From assembly GCF_001184025.1 (NCBI RefSeq), contig NZ_BBYG01000009.1, positions 186,001 through 250,000 on the forward strand: a DNA stretch of 64,000 nucleotides, in the 5' to 3' direction. The notes beneath the pieces were generated by a model. That model was not told where the DNA came from. It saw only the letters and a list, made by a program, of their open reading frames with translations, and ran no database searches. Source of the DNA: Streptomyces maremycinicus. GTDB lineage: Bacteria > Actinomycetota > Actinomycetes > Streptomycetales > Streptomycetaceae. Numbering within the stretch: the stretch's first letter is position 1; each line of letters begins with the position of its first letter. The position numbers were made by a program, and so were the translations under genes. This document shows, in pieces, positions 1 through 8,063 of this stretch.

Positions 1-666
1 CTCGCCGCGGATCTCCTCCAGCTGGGCGGTGATGGCCGCCATGATGACCTCCGTGGCCTCCTTGAGGAGTTCCGGGGTCATCTCGTGGCCGTAGAACCGC
101 GTGAGATCCACGGGCGGGCCCGCGAGGACGTGGTGGGTCTTGCGCGGAAGGAGGTGGGGCTTCTTGGCGTACGGCGGCAGGAGTTCGTTGGCGCCCCACT
201 GGGCGACCGGGATCACCGGGCACTTGGTCTGGAGGGCGACGCGCGCGGCACCGGTCTTGGCGGTCATGGGCCAGCCGTCGGGGTCGCGGGTCAGGGTGCC
301 CTCGGGGTAGAACGCGACGCACTCGCCGCGCTCGACGGCGTCGATCGCGGCCCGGAAGGCGCTCAGCGCGTCCGTGCTCTCGCGGTACACGGGGATCTGG
401 CCGGTGCCGCGCATCGCGGCGCCGACGAACCCCTCCTTGAAAAGACCGCTCTTCGCCAGGAATCGCGGCACGCGTCCGCTGTTGTACTGGAAGTGGGCGT
501 AGGCGAAGGGATCGACATGCGAATTGTGGTTCACCGCGGTGATAAAGCCGCCGTCGGCCGGAATGTGCTCCATTCCGCGCCAGTCCCGCTTGATCAGAAC
601 CACCAGCCAGGGTTTGCAGAGGACCGCAGCGAAGCGGTACCAGAAGCCGATTCTGCGGCGGGGCAC
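1..666 (-). CDS. 1-acyl-glycerol-3-phosphate acyltransferase family protein (PlsC-like), 3' end outside window
   Basis: Membrane-associated acyltransferase that transfers a fatty acyl chain to a glycerophospholipid precursor, probably lysophosphatidic acid. The 222 visible codons show the two family signatures: NHNSHVD (HX4D, His47 and Asp52) and PEGT (Glu122-Thr124) with downstream TRD. The hydrophobic N-terminus (LCKPWLVVLIK) is typical of membrane attachment. The GTG start at 666 was chosen because GAGGAAG lies about eight bases upstream. The gene runs off the left edge, so only the C-terminal end is missing. It is divergent from cofC. The exact acyl acceptor cannot be told from sequence; the family call is firm. 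Confidence 0.85.
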   Translation of the reverse strand, partial: MPRRRIGFWYRFAAVLCKPWLVVLIKRDWRGMEHIPADGGFITAVNHNSHVDPFAYAHFQYNSGRVPRFLAKSGLFKEGFVGAAMRGTGQIPVYRESTDALSAFRAAIDAVERGECVAFYPEGTLTRDPDGWPMTAKTGAARVALQTKCPVIPVAQWGANELLPPYAKKPHLLPRKTHHVLAGPPVDLTRFYGHEMTPELLKEATEVIMAAITAQLEEIRGE

Positions 667-830
667 GCGGACACCTTCCTCTAGGACTTCCCATGGCCTG
701 CTCCGGGGCCTGGGGGCCGCACAAGTGTCGCCCCGGGCCGCCGGTCTGTCGAGAACACGGTACGCCCGCGCGTCCGACCGGCGGACGGGCCGGGTGACAA
801 TGGCCGCGACACGAGAGGGACGGTACGCCG

Positions 831-1469
831 GTGCAGTGGACCTTGGTCATACCCCTGAAGCCCTTGGCGCTGGCCAAGAGCAGGCTGTCGGACACCGCCA
901 CCGACGGGCTGCGCCCGGGTCTCGCCCTCGCCTTCGCCGAGGACACCGTTGCGGCCGCACTGGCCTCACCTGCGGTGCGGGATGTGGCAGTAGTCACGGA
1001 CGACGCCCTGGCCGGGCGGGTCCTGGCGGCCCTGGGCGCCCGGATCGTCGCCGACGAGCCGCGCGGCGGCCTCAACGCCGCCCTGGCCCACGGAGCCGCC
1101 GCCGTACGCGCCTTTCGTCCCGACTCCCCGCTCGCCGCCCTCAACGCCGATCTTCCCGCGCTGCGCCCGCCGGAATTGGCCCGGGTACTGGACGCGGCCG
1201 GGGAATTCCCCCGCTCTTTTCTCCCGGACGCGGCCGGGATCGGGACCACGCTTCTCGCCGTCGCCGCGGGCCGTGAATTGCTTCCCGCATTCGGTACGGA
1301 TTCCCGTGCCCGGCACCGCTCGTCGGGGGCCGTTGAACTCTGCCTTCCGGGGGTGGATTCCGTTCGCCAGGACGTGGACACCGGCGAGGATCTGCGCACC
1401 GCGCTGTCCCTGGGGGTGGGCCCTCGGACGGCCGCCGCCGCGGCGCGGCTGTTGATCCCGGGGCAGTAG
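831..1469 (+). CDS. cofC: 2-phospho-L-lactate / phosphoenolpyruvate guanylyltransferase (coenzyme F420 biosynthesis)
   Basis: Cytoplasmic nucleotidyltransferase that activates 2-phospho-L-lactate, or phosphoenolpyruvate in many actinobacteria (where it is called FbiD), with GTP to start coenzyme F420 assembly. The 212-aa protein opens with WTLVIPLKPLALAKSRL, the family's N-terminal nucleotide-binding segment (VxPxK...KSRL), and carries VVTDD and LNADLPAL further on. Length is normal. The GTG start at 831 follows AGAGGGA. The stop is nine bases before the next small ORF, so the two may be co-transcribed. Which C3 substrate is used cannot be decided here. Confidence 0.85.
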   Translation: MQWTLVIPLKPLALAKSRLSDTATDGLRPGLALAFAEDTVAAALASPAVRDVAVVTDDALAGRVLAALGARIVADEPRGGLNAALAHGAAAVRAFRPDSPLAALNADLPALRPPELARVLDAAGEFPRSFLPDAAGIGTTLLAVAAGRELLPAFGTDSRARHRSSGAVELCLPGVDSVRQDVDTGEDLRTALSLGVGPRTAAAAARLLIPGQ

Positions 1470-1478
1470 GCTGCCGCC

Positions 1479-1682
1479 ATGCAGGCGACCGCATACACGT
1501 ACGACCCCGACACCCGCAGCGGACAGGTGCTGCTGGACGACGGCACACCGGTGCCCTTCGACGCGCCGGCGTTCGACGCGGGCGGGCTGCGGCTGCTGAG
1601 GCCCGGACAGCGCGTGCGGATCGAGGTGGAGGGGCCGAAGGACAGCCCCCGGATCACCCTGGTGACACTCCAGACGTTCTGA
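1479..1682 (+). CDS. Small conserved hypothetical protein (67 aa)
   Basis: A 67-aa acidic protein beginning MQATAYTYDPDTRSGQVLLD. The text alternates short strands (SGQVLLDDGTPVPFD, RVRIEVEG, ITLVTLQTF), which would suit a small beta-barrel or OB-like fold resembling cold-shock proteins, but I see no RNP1 or RNP2 motif. I do not recognise a function. It begins nine bases after cofC, which suggests a two-gene transcript, and ends before a strong hairpin. Third-position GC is high, as expected for a real Streptomyces gene. There is no clear ribosome binding site, so translational coupling to cofC is possible. Confidence 0.65.
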   Translation: MQATAYTYDPDTRSGQVLLDDGTPVPFDAPAFDAGGLRLLRPGQRVRIEVEGPKDSPRITLVTLQTF

Positions 1683-1782
1683 CGCTCCCGACGTCCTGAG
1701 GCACCCGACGCCCTGAGGCACCGGCCGTTCCGAGGCACCGGGCCCGCGTCGAAAGCCCTCCCGGCAGCCGCCGGACACGCCG

Positions 1783-1814
1783 CGGGCCGGACTTCCGAGA
1801 GGGAGTCCGGCCCG
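1783..1814. terminator. Bidirectional hairpin terminator between the cofC unit and hupS
   Basis: Perfect 11-bp stem CGGGCCGGACT / AGTCCGGCCCG, extended by TCC/GGG pairs to a GAGA tetraloop. It lies between two convergent genes and could stop both. There is no strong T-run, which is common in Streptomyces. Confidence 0.75.
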
Positions 1815-1842
1815 GCGCGTGAGTGCCCCTGCTGTTCTACGC

Positions 1843-2508
1843 CTAGCGGGCGGTGGCCTTCTTGGCGGTGGTCTTGCGCGCGGTCGACTTCTTGGCCGGG
1901 GCCTTGGTCGCCGTCGCCTTCTTCGCGGCCGGGGCCTTCTTGGCCGTCGTCTTCTTGGCGGTGGTGGACTTCGCGGTGGTGGTCTTCTTCGCCGCCGCGG
2001 TCGTCTTCTTGGTGGCGGCCTTCTTCGCGGTGGTCTTCTTGGCGGTGGCCGTGGTCTTCTTCGCGGCGGCCGTCGTCTTCTTCGCGGGGGTGGCCTTCTT
2101 CGCGGCGGCCGACGCCCTCTTCGCCGGGGCGGCCTTCTTCGCGGCGGCCTTCTTGACCGTGGCGGAAGCGCCACCGGTCAGGCTGCCCTTGGGGGCCTTC
2201 TTCACGGCGACCTCGCCACCGCGCGGGAGCTTCTTCGAGCCGCTCACCAGGTCCTTGAAGCCCTGTCCTGCGCGGAAACGCGGCACGGACGTCTTCTTGA
2301 CCCGAACCCGCTCGCCCGTCTGGGGGTTGCGAGCGTAGCGGGCAGGCCGGTCGACCTTCTCGAACGAACCGAAGCCGGTGACCGAGACCCGGTCCCCCGC
2401 GACCGTCGCGCGGACGATGGCGTCCAGGACCGCGTCGACCGCCTCGGCGGCCTGCTGGCGGCCGCCCACCTTGTCGGCAATCGCTTCTACGAGCTGCGCC
2501 TTGTTCAC
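1843..2508 (-). CDS. hupS: HU-family nucleoid protein with lysine-rich tail (HupS)
   Basis: DNA-bending nucleoid protein of the actinobacterial two-domain HU type. Residues 1-90 are a canonical HU domain (NKAQLVEAIADK at the start, then TGFGSFEKVDRPARYARNP and PRFRAGQGFK). From about residue 100 to 221 comes a low-complexity tail of repeated AKKTT/AKKA units, the histone-H1-like extension known for HupS, which compacts spore chromosomes. The GTG start at 2508 is set by GGGGAAG just upstream and by the HU N-terminus; a longer reading adds 27 residues that do not resemble HU. The 5' region is notably A/T-rich for this genome (2540-2600) and probably holds the promoter. Confidence 0.95.
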   Translation of the reverse strand: MNKAQLVEAIADKVGGRQQAAEAVDAVLDAIVRATVAGDRVSVTGFGSFEKVDRPARYARNPQTGERVRVKKTSVPRFRAGQGFKDLVSGSKKLPRGGEVAVKKAPKGSLTGGASATVKKAAAKKAAPAKRASAAAKKATPAKKTTAAAKKTTATAKKTTAKKAATKKTTAAAKKTTTAKSTTAKKTTAKKAPAAKKATATKAPAKKSTARKTTAKKATAR

Positions 2509-2646
2509 GTCTTCCCCTTCGGAGACATTAGCCGGAACGAAACTGTTCAAGCTTTTTCGCACGTTAGGCAGATATATACCGCAAATCAAACACGAAACGG
2601 GCTAATCACCCTTGTGCCGCAACGAAATCGGCCGCTCCGGAGACGA

Positions 2647-2877
2647 TCAACGCTCCCCTTCGGGCATTCGCCCCTCGTCGAGGTCCGCCATGAACCGCTC
2701 CAGACGCCTTGTCGCATCGGCGAGATCGTGCTTGGCCGCGGCCGTAATGACCAGCAGCTTCCGGGTCAGCGCCATCCGTACGCCCTCCGGGACTTGCAGT
2801 GCGCGCACTCTTGTGTGCGCTTCCTTGAGCTGGTTCGCGACCGCCGTATAGAGCTCGAGTTGGCCGTCGTGTTCCAT
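2647..2877 (-). CDS. Small conserved hypothetical protein (76 aa), helical
   Basis: A 76-aa protein starting MEHDGQLELYTAVANQLKEA. Nearly all of it is predicted to be amphipathic helix (HTRVRALQVPEGVRMALTRK, then HDLADATRRLERFMADLDEG), suggesting a small two- or three-helix protein. I do not recognise a domain. It lies on the same strand as leuD and hupS, in the same order as the small gene between leuD and hupS in S. coelicolor, which supports it being real. The upstream Shine-Dalgarno is weak, so the start at 2877 is the natural choice but not proven; longer in-frame readings exist. Confidence 0.7.
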   Translation of the reverse strand: MEHDGQLELYTAVANQLKEAHTRVRALQVPEGVRMALTRKLLVITAAAKHDLADATRRLERFMADLDEGRMPEGER

Positions 2878-3062
2878 GCACAGATTGTGCCATCTGGGGC
2901 GAGTTGTCGCCCGCCCAGGGGGCAACTGCCGCCTCGAACGGCCGCTCCGGCACTTCCGGCGGTCACTTCCGCACACGTCGCGTACCCCGGCAACAACCGC
3001 TCTAACGTGGGGTGTTGGGTGCGAGAGCAAAGATCCACGGGGCCGAACGGGTGCAGACACAG

Positions 3063-3095
3063 CCGTACCCCCGATCGGACCGATCGGGGGTACGG
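3063..3095. terminator. Very stable 15-bp hairpin downstream of leuD
   Basis: Stem CCGTACCCCCGATCG / CGATCGGGGGTACGG with a 3-base GAC loop and no mismatch. It sits 70 bases after the leuD stop and before the next small gene, so a terminator for leuCD is likely. There is no T-run. Because it is an almost perfect palindrome, a protein-binding role is possible but less likely. Confidence 0.6.
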
Positions 3096-3164
3096 CGGGG
3101 GTGTCGCGGTGGCCGAAACTCGACCTGCGCAGGGCCTTCTCGGGCCCCACGCCCGGCGTCGGGG

Positions 3165-3758
3165 TCAGATCTGGAGCGTCCTCGGCTTGTACGTCGGGCG
3201 CTTGGCCTCGTACGCGGCGATGTCGCCCTCGTTCTGGAGCGTGATGGAGATGTCGTCCAGACCGTTCAGCAGCCGCCAACGGGCGTTCTCGTCGAGCTCG
3301 AAGGGCGCGGTGATGCCCTCGGCCCGCACCTCACGCGCCTCGAGGTCCACCGTGATCTCGGCCTGCGGGTCCTTCTCGGTGAGCTCCCACAGCGCGTCCA
3401 CGATCTTCTGCTCCAGAACCACCGTGAGCAGGCCGTTCTTCAGCGAGTTGCCCCGGAAGATGTCGGCGAAGCGGGACGAGATCACGGTCTTGAAGCCGTA
3501 GTTCTGGAGGGCCCAGACGGCGTGCTCACGGGAGGAACCGGTGCCGAAGTCGGGACCGGCGACCAGCACGCTCGCGCCCTGCCGCTCGGGGCGGTTGAGG
3601 ATGAAGTTCCCGTCCTTGCGCCAGGCCTCGAACAGACCGTCCTCGAACCCGTCCCGCGTGACCTTCTTGAGCCAGTGAGCAGGGATGATCTGGTCGGTGT
3701 CGACGTTGGAGCGGCGCAGCGGGACGGCCCGGCCGGTGTGCGAGATGAATGCTTCCAT
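3165..3758 (-). CDS. leuD: 3-isopropylmalate dehydratase small subunit
   Basis: Small (swivelling) subunit of isopropylmalate isomerase, which pairs with LeuC to convert 2-isopropylmalate to 3-isopropylmalate in leucine synthesis, and citramalate to 3-methylmalate in the threonine-independent isoleucine route. The 197-aa protein has the family hallmarks: [19 protein letters not shown] near the N-terminus and [14 protein letters not shown] (the GSSREH substrate-binding loop) at mid-length. Its ATG lies six bases after the leuC stop, so the two are co-transcribed and probably translationally coupled. Length is normal. Confidence 0.97.
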   Translation of the reverse strand: MEAFISHTGRAVPLRRSNVDTDQIIPAHWLKKVTRDGFEDGLFEAWRKDGNFILNRPERQGASVLVAGPDFGTGSSREHAVWALQNYGFKTVISSRFADIFRGNSLKNGLLTVVLEQKIVDALWELTEKDPQAEITVDLEAREVRAEGITAPFELDENARWRLLNGLDDISITLQNEGDIAAYEAKRPTYKPRTLQI

Positions 3759-3764
3759 GACTGA

Positions 3765-5195
3765 TCAGACTCCAGCGGGCGTACGGGTCTCGGCGTCGGA
3801 CAGGTCGGCCGGGGAGGCCAGGTGGCCCAGGACGGCCGTGGCGGCCGCGACCTGCGGCGACACCAGGTGCGTACGACCGCCCTTGCCCTGCCGGCCCTCG
3901 AAGTTGCGGTTGGACGTGGACGCCGAGCGCTCACCCGGGGCCAGCTGGTCGGGGTTCATGCCGAGGCACATCGAGCAGCCCGCGTGCCGCCATTCGGCGC
4001 CGGCCTCCTTGAAGACGACGTCCAGCCCCTCGGAGACGGCCTGGAGGCCGACCCGCACCGAACCGGGGACGACCAGCATCCGTACGCCGTCGGCGACTTT
4101 GCGGCCCTCGACGATGGCGGCGGCGGCCCGCAGGTCCTCGATGCGGCCGTTGGTGCACGAACCTACGAAGACGGTGTCCACGTTGATGGAGCGCAGCGGC
4201 TGTCCGGCCTCCAACCCCATGTATTCCAGGGCCTTTTCGGCGGCGAGGCGCTCCGAAGCGTCTTCGTACGAAGCAGGGTCGGGGACGGCTGCCGAAAGCG
4301 GCGCGCCCTGACCGGGGTTGGTGCCCCAGGTGACGAACGGCGACAGCGCCGCGCCGTCGATGACGACCTCGGCGTCGAACTCGGCGTCCTCGTCCGTCTT
4401 CAGCGTCTTCCAGTACTCGACGGCCGCGTCCCAGTCCGCGCCCTCGGGCGCGTGGTCGCGGCCCTTGATGTACGCGAAGGTGGTCTCGTCGGGGGCGATC
4501 ATGCCCGCGCGGGCGCCGGCCTCGATCGACATGTTGCAGATGGTCATCCGGGCCTCCATCGAGAGCTTCTCGATGGCGGAGCCGCGGTACTCCAGGATGT
4601 AGCCCTGACCGCCGCCGGTGCCGATCTTCGCGATGATCGCCAGGATCAGGTCCTTGGCGGTGACGCCGTCGGGCAGCTCGCCCTCGACCGTGATCGCCAT
4701 CGTCTTGGGACGGGCCAGCGGCAGCGTCTGGGTGGCCAGCACGTGCTCGACCTGCGAGGTGCCGATGCCGAAGGCCAGCGCGCCGAACGCGCCGTGCGTG
4801 GAGGTGTGCGAGTCACCGCAGACGACGGTGGTGCCGGGCTGGGTCAGACCCAACTGCGGGCCGACGACGTGCACGACGCCCTGCTCGACGTCGCCGAGCG
4901 GATGCAGCCGCACGCCGAACTCGGCGCAGTTCTTGCGCAGCGTCTCCAGCTGGGCGCGCGAGACCGGGTCGGCGATCGGCTTGTCGATGTCGAGGGTCGG
5001 GGTGTTGTGGTCCTCGGTCGCGATGGTGAGGTCGAGACGGCGCACCGGGCGGCCGTTCTGCCGCAGGCCGTCGAAGGCCTGCGGGCTGGTCACCTCGTGC
5101 AGGAGGTGCAGATCGATGAAGAGGAGGTCGGGCTCGCCCTCGGCGCGCCGGACGACGTGGTCGTCCCAGACCTTCTCCGCGAGTGTCCTACCCAT
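3765..5195 (-). CDS. leuC: 3-isopropylmalate dehydratase large subunit
   Basis: Large [4Fe-4S] subunit of isopropylmalate isomerase, 476 aa. Cluster cysteines are visible in [14 protein letters not shown] and in [12 protein letters not shown]. Other signatures are [33 protein letters not shown] and the C-terminal [10 protein letters not shown]. The ATG at 5195 is preceded by GGAGGGAAAGCG; a longer reading adds only nine residues. The gene is first in the leuCD operon and divergent from ndgR, whose product activates leuCD in S. coelicolor. A short hairpin (GGCCGG...CCGGCC) lies just before the ribosome binding site. Confidence 0.97.
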   Translation of the reverse strand: MGRTLAEKVWDDHVVRRAEGEPDLLFIDLHLLHEVTSPQAFDGLRQNGRPVRRLDLTIATEDHNTPTLDIDKPIADPVSRAQLETLRKNCAEFGVRLHPLGDVEQGVVHVVGPQLGLTQPGTTVVCGDSHTSTHGAFGALAFGIGTSQVEHVLATQTLPLARPKTMAITVEGELPDGVTAKDLILAIIAKIGTGGGQGYILEYRGSAIEKLSMEARMTICNMSIEAGARAGMIAPDETTFAYIKGRDHAPEGADWDAAVEYWKTLKTDEDAEFDAEVVIDGAALSPFVTWGTNPGQGAPLSAAVPDPASYEDASERLAAEKALEYMGLEAGQPLRSINVDTVFVGSCTNGRIEDLRAAAAIVEGRKVADGVRMLVVPGSVRVGLQAVSEGLDVVFKEAGAEWRHAGCSMCLGMNPDQLAPGERSASTSNRNFEGRQGKGGRTHLVSPQVAAATAVLGHLASPADLSDAETRTPAGV

Positions 5196-5328
5196 CGCTT
5201 TCCCTCCGGCCGGCAAACGCACCGGCCCAACTAGAGATCTTGTGGAGGCGACGCCCTCTGCCCCTGTGCCCGGGCACCCGCCGCCAGGCCCGTTGGTCCG
5301 CGGGCCACCATGCGTCCAAGGGTTGCGC

Positions 5329-5368
5329 GTCTCACGGAAAAATGAACTTGCGTTTCACAGAGTGAGAC
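5329..5368. promoter_or_regulatory. Candidate NdgR (IclR-type) operator in the leuC-ndgR divergent promoter
   Basis: GTTTCAC-AGA-GTGAGAC (5352-5368) is a 17-bp inverted repeat with one mismatched pair. A further GTCTCAC half-site lies at 5329-5335. It ends 14 bases before the ndgR ATG and lies in the leuC promoter region. That NdgR binds the leuC promoter is known from S. coelicolor; that this exact repeat is its site is inference. Confidence 0.55.
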
Positions 5369-5382
5369 GGGAGTATCGTTGC

Positions 5383-6099
5383 ATGGACAACAGTAGCGGC
5401 GTCGGCGTTCTGGACAAGGCAGCCCTTGTCCTGAGCGCCCTGGAGTCCGGTCCGGCCACCCTCGCAGGCTTGGTCGCTGCCACCGGACTCGCACGACCCA
5501 CGGCTCACCGGCTGGCCGTGGCTTTGGAACACCACCGTATGGTGGCGCGCGACATGCAGGGCCGTTTCATCCTCGGCCCCCGCCTGGCCGAGCTGGCCGC
5601 GGCCGCCGGCGAGGACCGTCTGCTCGCCACCGCGGGACCGGTGCTCACACATCTGCGGGACATCACGGGCGAGAGCGCGCAGCTCTACCGCCGCCAGGGC
5701 GACATGCGCATCTGCGTGGCCGCGGCGGAACGCCTGTCCGGCCTTCGGGACACGGTCCCGGTCGGTTCCACGCTCACGATGAAGGCCGGCTCCTCGGCCC
5801 AGATCCTGATGGCCTGGGAGGAACCCGAGCGCCTGCACCGCGGCCTCCAGGGCGCCCGCTTCACGGCGACAGCCCTGTCGGGCGTACGGCGCCGCGGCTG
5901 GGCCCAGTCCATCGGCGAGCGCGAGCCGGGCGTCGCCTCGGTGTCGGCTCCCGTCCGCGGCCCCTCCAACCGCGTGGTGGCCGCCGTCTCCGTCTCCGGC
6001 CCCATCGAGCGCCTGACCCGTCACCCCGGCCGGATGCACGCCCAGGCGGTCATCGACGCGGCGGCCCGCCTCTCGGAGGCCCTGCGGCGCACCGGCTGA
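5383..6099 (+). CDS. ndgR: IclR-family regulator of amino acid metabolism
   Basis: Transcription factor of the IclR family, 238 aa, the same length as S. coelicolor NdgR. The N-terminal winged helix-turn-helix is at residues 9-70 (LDKAALVLSALESGPATLAG, then ARPTAHRLAVALEHHRMV). The effector domain follows, with GRFILGPRLAEL and the VPVGSTLTMKAGSSAQILMA pocket segment. NdgR is known to control leuCD, other branched-chain genes and antibiotic synthesis in response to nitrogen and amino acid supply. Its position divergent from leuCD is diagnostic. The start at 5383 gives the expected N-terminus MDNSSGVGVLDKA. An operator-like repeat lies just upstream, so autoregulation is likely. Confidence 0.95.
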   Translation: MDNSSGVGVLDKAALVLSALESGPATLAGLVAATGLARPTAHRLAVALEHHRMVARDMQGRFILGPRLAELAAAAGEDRLLATAGPVLTHLRDITGESAQLYRRQGDMRICVAAAERLSGLRDTVPVGSTLTMKAGSSAQILMAWEEPERLHRGLQGARFTATALSGVRRRGWAQSIGEREPGVASVSAPVRGPSNRVVAAVSVSGPIERLTRHPGRMHAQAVIDAAARLSEALRRTG

Positions 6100-6155
6100 C
6101 GCCAGGAGGACAGGGCAGCCTCAACGCCGCGGCGGCCCTTTCCTCGACGTCCGCC

Positions 6156-6659
6156 TCACCCGCCCGACGCGGCGGACCGGTATCCGAAACGGTCCTTCGC
6201 GTACCGCCCCCGCTCCCCCAGCGGGACCTGTCCGTGCGCGGCCGCGAGGCCGAAGGCCGGCATGTCCCCGTAGATCGCCTCGTACGAGCCCTCCGGCACG
6301 ACGTACGTCTCGTGCCAGATCCCCACGTGCCCCCGCAGCCTCCCGCCCCGCTCCAGGCGGTTGATCTTCGCCCAGACCTCGTGATGGAACGCGTCGGGCG
6401 CGGTCGCGTAGGCGTACAGCTTCTCCTTGGACTCCCAGTACTGGACGACGTAGTACGTCCGGGGCGAGGCCGTCAGGAGCACCCGGGAGAGCAGACCGCG
6501 CCCCGGATCCCTCTTCAGCTCCGCCAGCATGCGGAACATGGCCCGCATGACCGGCACCCACTGATGCACGGCCCAGAAGTGGTTGACGCGCATCCCGATC
6601 AACAGGACGACCACGTCTCCCCGGGCGTCCGCGGTGGTACGGCCGACTTCGACAGACAT
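6156..6659 (-). CDS. DUF4188 family protein (putative monooxygenase-like)
   Basis: A 167-aa protein of the DUF4188 type, distantly similar to small dimeric ferredoxin-like monooxygenases and haem-degrading proteins. Typical segments are VVVLLIGMRVNHFWAVHQW near the N-terminus, LLTASPRTYYVVQYWESKEK in the middle, and GIWHETYVVPEGSYEAIYGD, whose WHETY motif is the family signature. The biochemical activity is not established. It is divergent from a MerR gene with 38 bases between the start codons, an arrangement often seen for this family; regulation by that MerR protein is likely. Confidence 0.75.
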   Translation of the reverse strand: MSVEVGRTTADARGDVVVLLIGMRVNHFWAVHQWVPVMRAMFRMLAELKRDPGRGLLSRVLLTASPRTYYVVQYWESKEKLYAYATAPDAFHHEVWAKINRLERGGRLRGHVGIWHETYVVPEGSYEAIYGDMPAFGLAAAHGQVPLGERGRYAKDRFGYRSAASGG

Positions 6660-6697
6660 GCTTGGATAGTGCCGCTGACCAACGGAGGGCGCAAGGC

Positions 6698-7342
6698 ATG
6701 CGGCTGGCCGAACTGAGCGAACGCAGCGGTGTGTCCACCGCGACGATCAAGTACTACCTGCGCGAAGGGCTCGTGCCGCCCGGCCGCCAGGTCAACACCA
6801 CGACCGCCGAGTACGACGAGGAGCATCTGCGCCGGCTGCGGCTGGTGCGGGCGATGATCCATGTGGGCGGGCTGCCGGTGGCCACCGTCCGCGCGGTGCT
6901 CGGCCATGTGGACGACGACTCGCTGGGCCGCACGATCCGGCTCGGCGCGGCCCTGTGGGCGCTGCCGCAGGTCCCGGAGCCGGACGCGGAGGACGAGTAC
7001 GTGCGCGCCGCCCACCTGGAGGCGGACGAACTGCTGCACTCCCTGGGCTGGTCGAACGCCCGGCTGCTGACGACCGTCTCCCCCGCCTACCGTTCACTGG
7101 TGGTGGCGGTGGCCGCGCTGCGCCGGCTCGGCTACGACTGGGACGCCGAACTTCTCGTGTCCTACGCCCGGTTGATGCACCGGGCGGCCGTGCTGGACCT
7201 GGACTTCGTGGAGACCCGGGAGTCGGAGCGGGAGCGGATCGAGGCGGCGGTGCTGGGCGCGATCCTCGTCGAGCCGATGATGCAGGCGCTGCACCGGCTG
7301 GCACAGGAGGAGGAGTCGGCGCGGCGCTACGGCTTCACCTGA
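6698..7342 (+). CDS. MerR-family transcriptional regulator
   Basis: A 214-aa regulator with an N-terminal MerR winged helix: MRLAELSERSGVSTATIKYY, then LREGLVPPGRQVNTTTAEYD and the second-wing helix EEHLRRLRLVRAMIHVGGLP. The C-terminal region lacks the cysteine pairs of metal-sensing MerR proteins and is helical, as in small-molecule-responsive members. The ATG at 6698 follows GGAGGG by eight bases. It is divergent from the DUF4188 gene and probably controls that promoter and its own. The inducer cannot be predicted. Confidence 0.85.
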   Translation: MRLAELSERSGVSTATIKYYLREGLVPPGRQVNTTTAEYDEEHLRRLRLVRAMIHVGGLPVATVRAVLGHVDDDSLGRTIRLGAALWALPQVPEPDAEDEYVRAAHLEADELLHSLGWSNARLLTTVSPAYRSLVVAVAALRRLGYDWDAELLVSYARLMHRAAVLDLDFVETRESERERIEAAVLGAILVEPMMQALHRLAQEEESARRYGFT

Positions 7343-7419
7343 GCCGGCCGGCCGGACACCCGGACCTGCGCATTCCCGCCCCGGCCGGATACCCGGACAT
7401 GCGGATCCCGGGAAATGCG

Positions 7420-7449
7420 AAAAGCCCCCCGCCGAAGCGGGGGGCTTTT
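7420..7449. terminator. Strong hairpin terminator between the MerR gene and the tRNA cluster
   Basis: Perfect 13-bp stem AAAAGCCCCCCGC / GCGGGGGGCTTTT with a CGAA tetraloop. The A/T-flanked stem gives T-runs on both strands, so it can end the merR message and the oppositely directed tRNA transcript. Confidence 0.9.
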
Positions 7450-7457
7450 CTATCGCG

Positions 7458-7530
7458 TACCCCCGACCGGATTCGAACCGGCGCTACCGCCTTGAGAGGG
7501 CGGCGTGCTAGGCCGCTACACAACGGGGGC
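7458..7530 (-). tRNA. tRNA-Glu (anticodon CTC)
   Basis: 73-nt cloverleaf. Acceptor GCCCCCG pairs with CGGGGGT (G-U at the end); the anticodon arm CCGCC-CTCTCAA-GGCGG gives CTC; the T arm is CCGGTTCGAATCCGG. CCA is not encoded. This is the last of five tRNA genes transcribed leftward. Confidence 0.96.
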
Positions 7531-7558
7531 CTGGACACTGCGTTTGCGCAGGTCCGAG

Positions 7559-7630
7559 CTGGTCTACCTGGACTCGAACCAAGAATGACGGTACCAGAAA
7601 CCGTAGTGTTGCCAATTACACCATAGACCA
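7559..7630 (-). tRNA. tRNA-Gln (anticodon CTG)
   Basis: 72-nt cloverleaf. Acceptor TGGTCTA / TAGACCA; the anticodon arm ACGGT-TTCTGGT-ACCGT gives CTG; the T arm contains GGTTCGAGTCC. CCA is not encoded. Confidence 0.96.
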
Positions 7631-7650
7631 AGGTTATTCAAGGAAAAGCG

Positions 7651-7723
7651 TACCCCCGACCGGATTCGAACCGGCGCTACCGCCTTGAGAGGGCGGCGTG
7701 CTAGGCCGCTACACAACGGGGGC
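7651..7723 (-). tRNA. tRNA-Glu (anticodon CTC), second copy
   Basis: 73 nt and identical in sequence to the copy at 7458-7530, including anticodon CTC. Exact duplication within the cluster. Confidence 0.96.
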
Positions 7724-7785
7724 CCTAGCGATCCTGCATCGACGAGAGAGGGAGCTACCCGAGCTCTCCTCGCGGGAAGGATCTG

Positions 7786-7858
7786 TACCCCCGACCGGAT
7801 TCGAACCGGCGCTACTGCCTTGAGAGGGCAGCGTGCTAGGCCGCTACACAACGGGGGC
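7786..7858 (-). tRNA. tRNA-Glu (anticodon CTC), third copy
   Basis: 73 nt. It differs from the other two Glu copies by a compensated pair in the anticodon stem (CTGCC...GGCAG in place of CCGCC...GGCGG), so the stem is conserved and the gene is functional by structure. Confidence 0.96.
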
Positions 7859-7900
7859 TTTGCGGAGTAGATCTCCGCGGGCGCAGATGAGCTCTGCGAG

Positions 7901-7972
7901 CTGGCCTACCTGGACTCGAACCAAGACTAACTGAACCAGAATCAGTCGTGCTGCCAATTACACCATAGGCCA
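7901..7972 (-). tRNA. tRNA-Gln (anticodon CTG), second copy
   Basis: 72-nt cloverleaf. Acceptor TGGCCTA / TAGGCCA; the anticodon arm ACTGA-TTCTGGT-TCAGT gives CTG. Acceptor and anticodon stems differ from the other Gln copy with pairing kept. First gene of the cluster. Confidence 0.96.
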
Positions 7973-8063
7973 CTGGAACGCAAGCCCCGGAGGGGTTCTT
8001 GTTCTAGCGTTGCTCCTCCGGTTCCGGCCTTTCGGCCCGCTCCCCGGCGGCGCAGGAAGAACA

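Noticed and set aside
5231..5310. Leader peptide or attenuator upstream of leuC
   Set aside because: No leucine codon run and no terminator hairpin with a T-run; only a short stem near the ribosome binding site.
6121..6750. Alternative minus-strand frame through the DUF4188 gene
   Set aside because: The frame 6156-6659 contains the WHETY family signature; the other frame is Arg/Gly-rich noise.
7458..7972. tRNA cluster as a phage or ICE attachment site
   Set aside because: No integrase, no direct repeat of a tRNA 3' end outside the cluster, and neighbouring genes are core genes.
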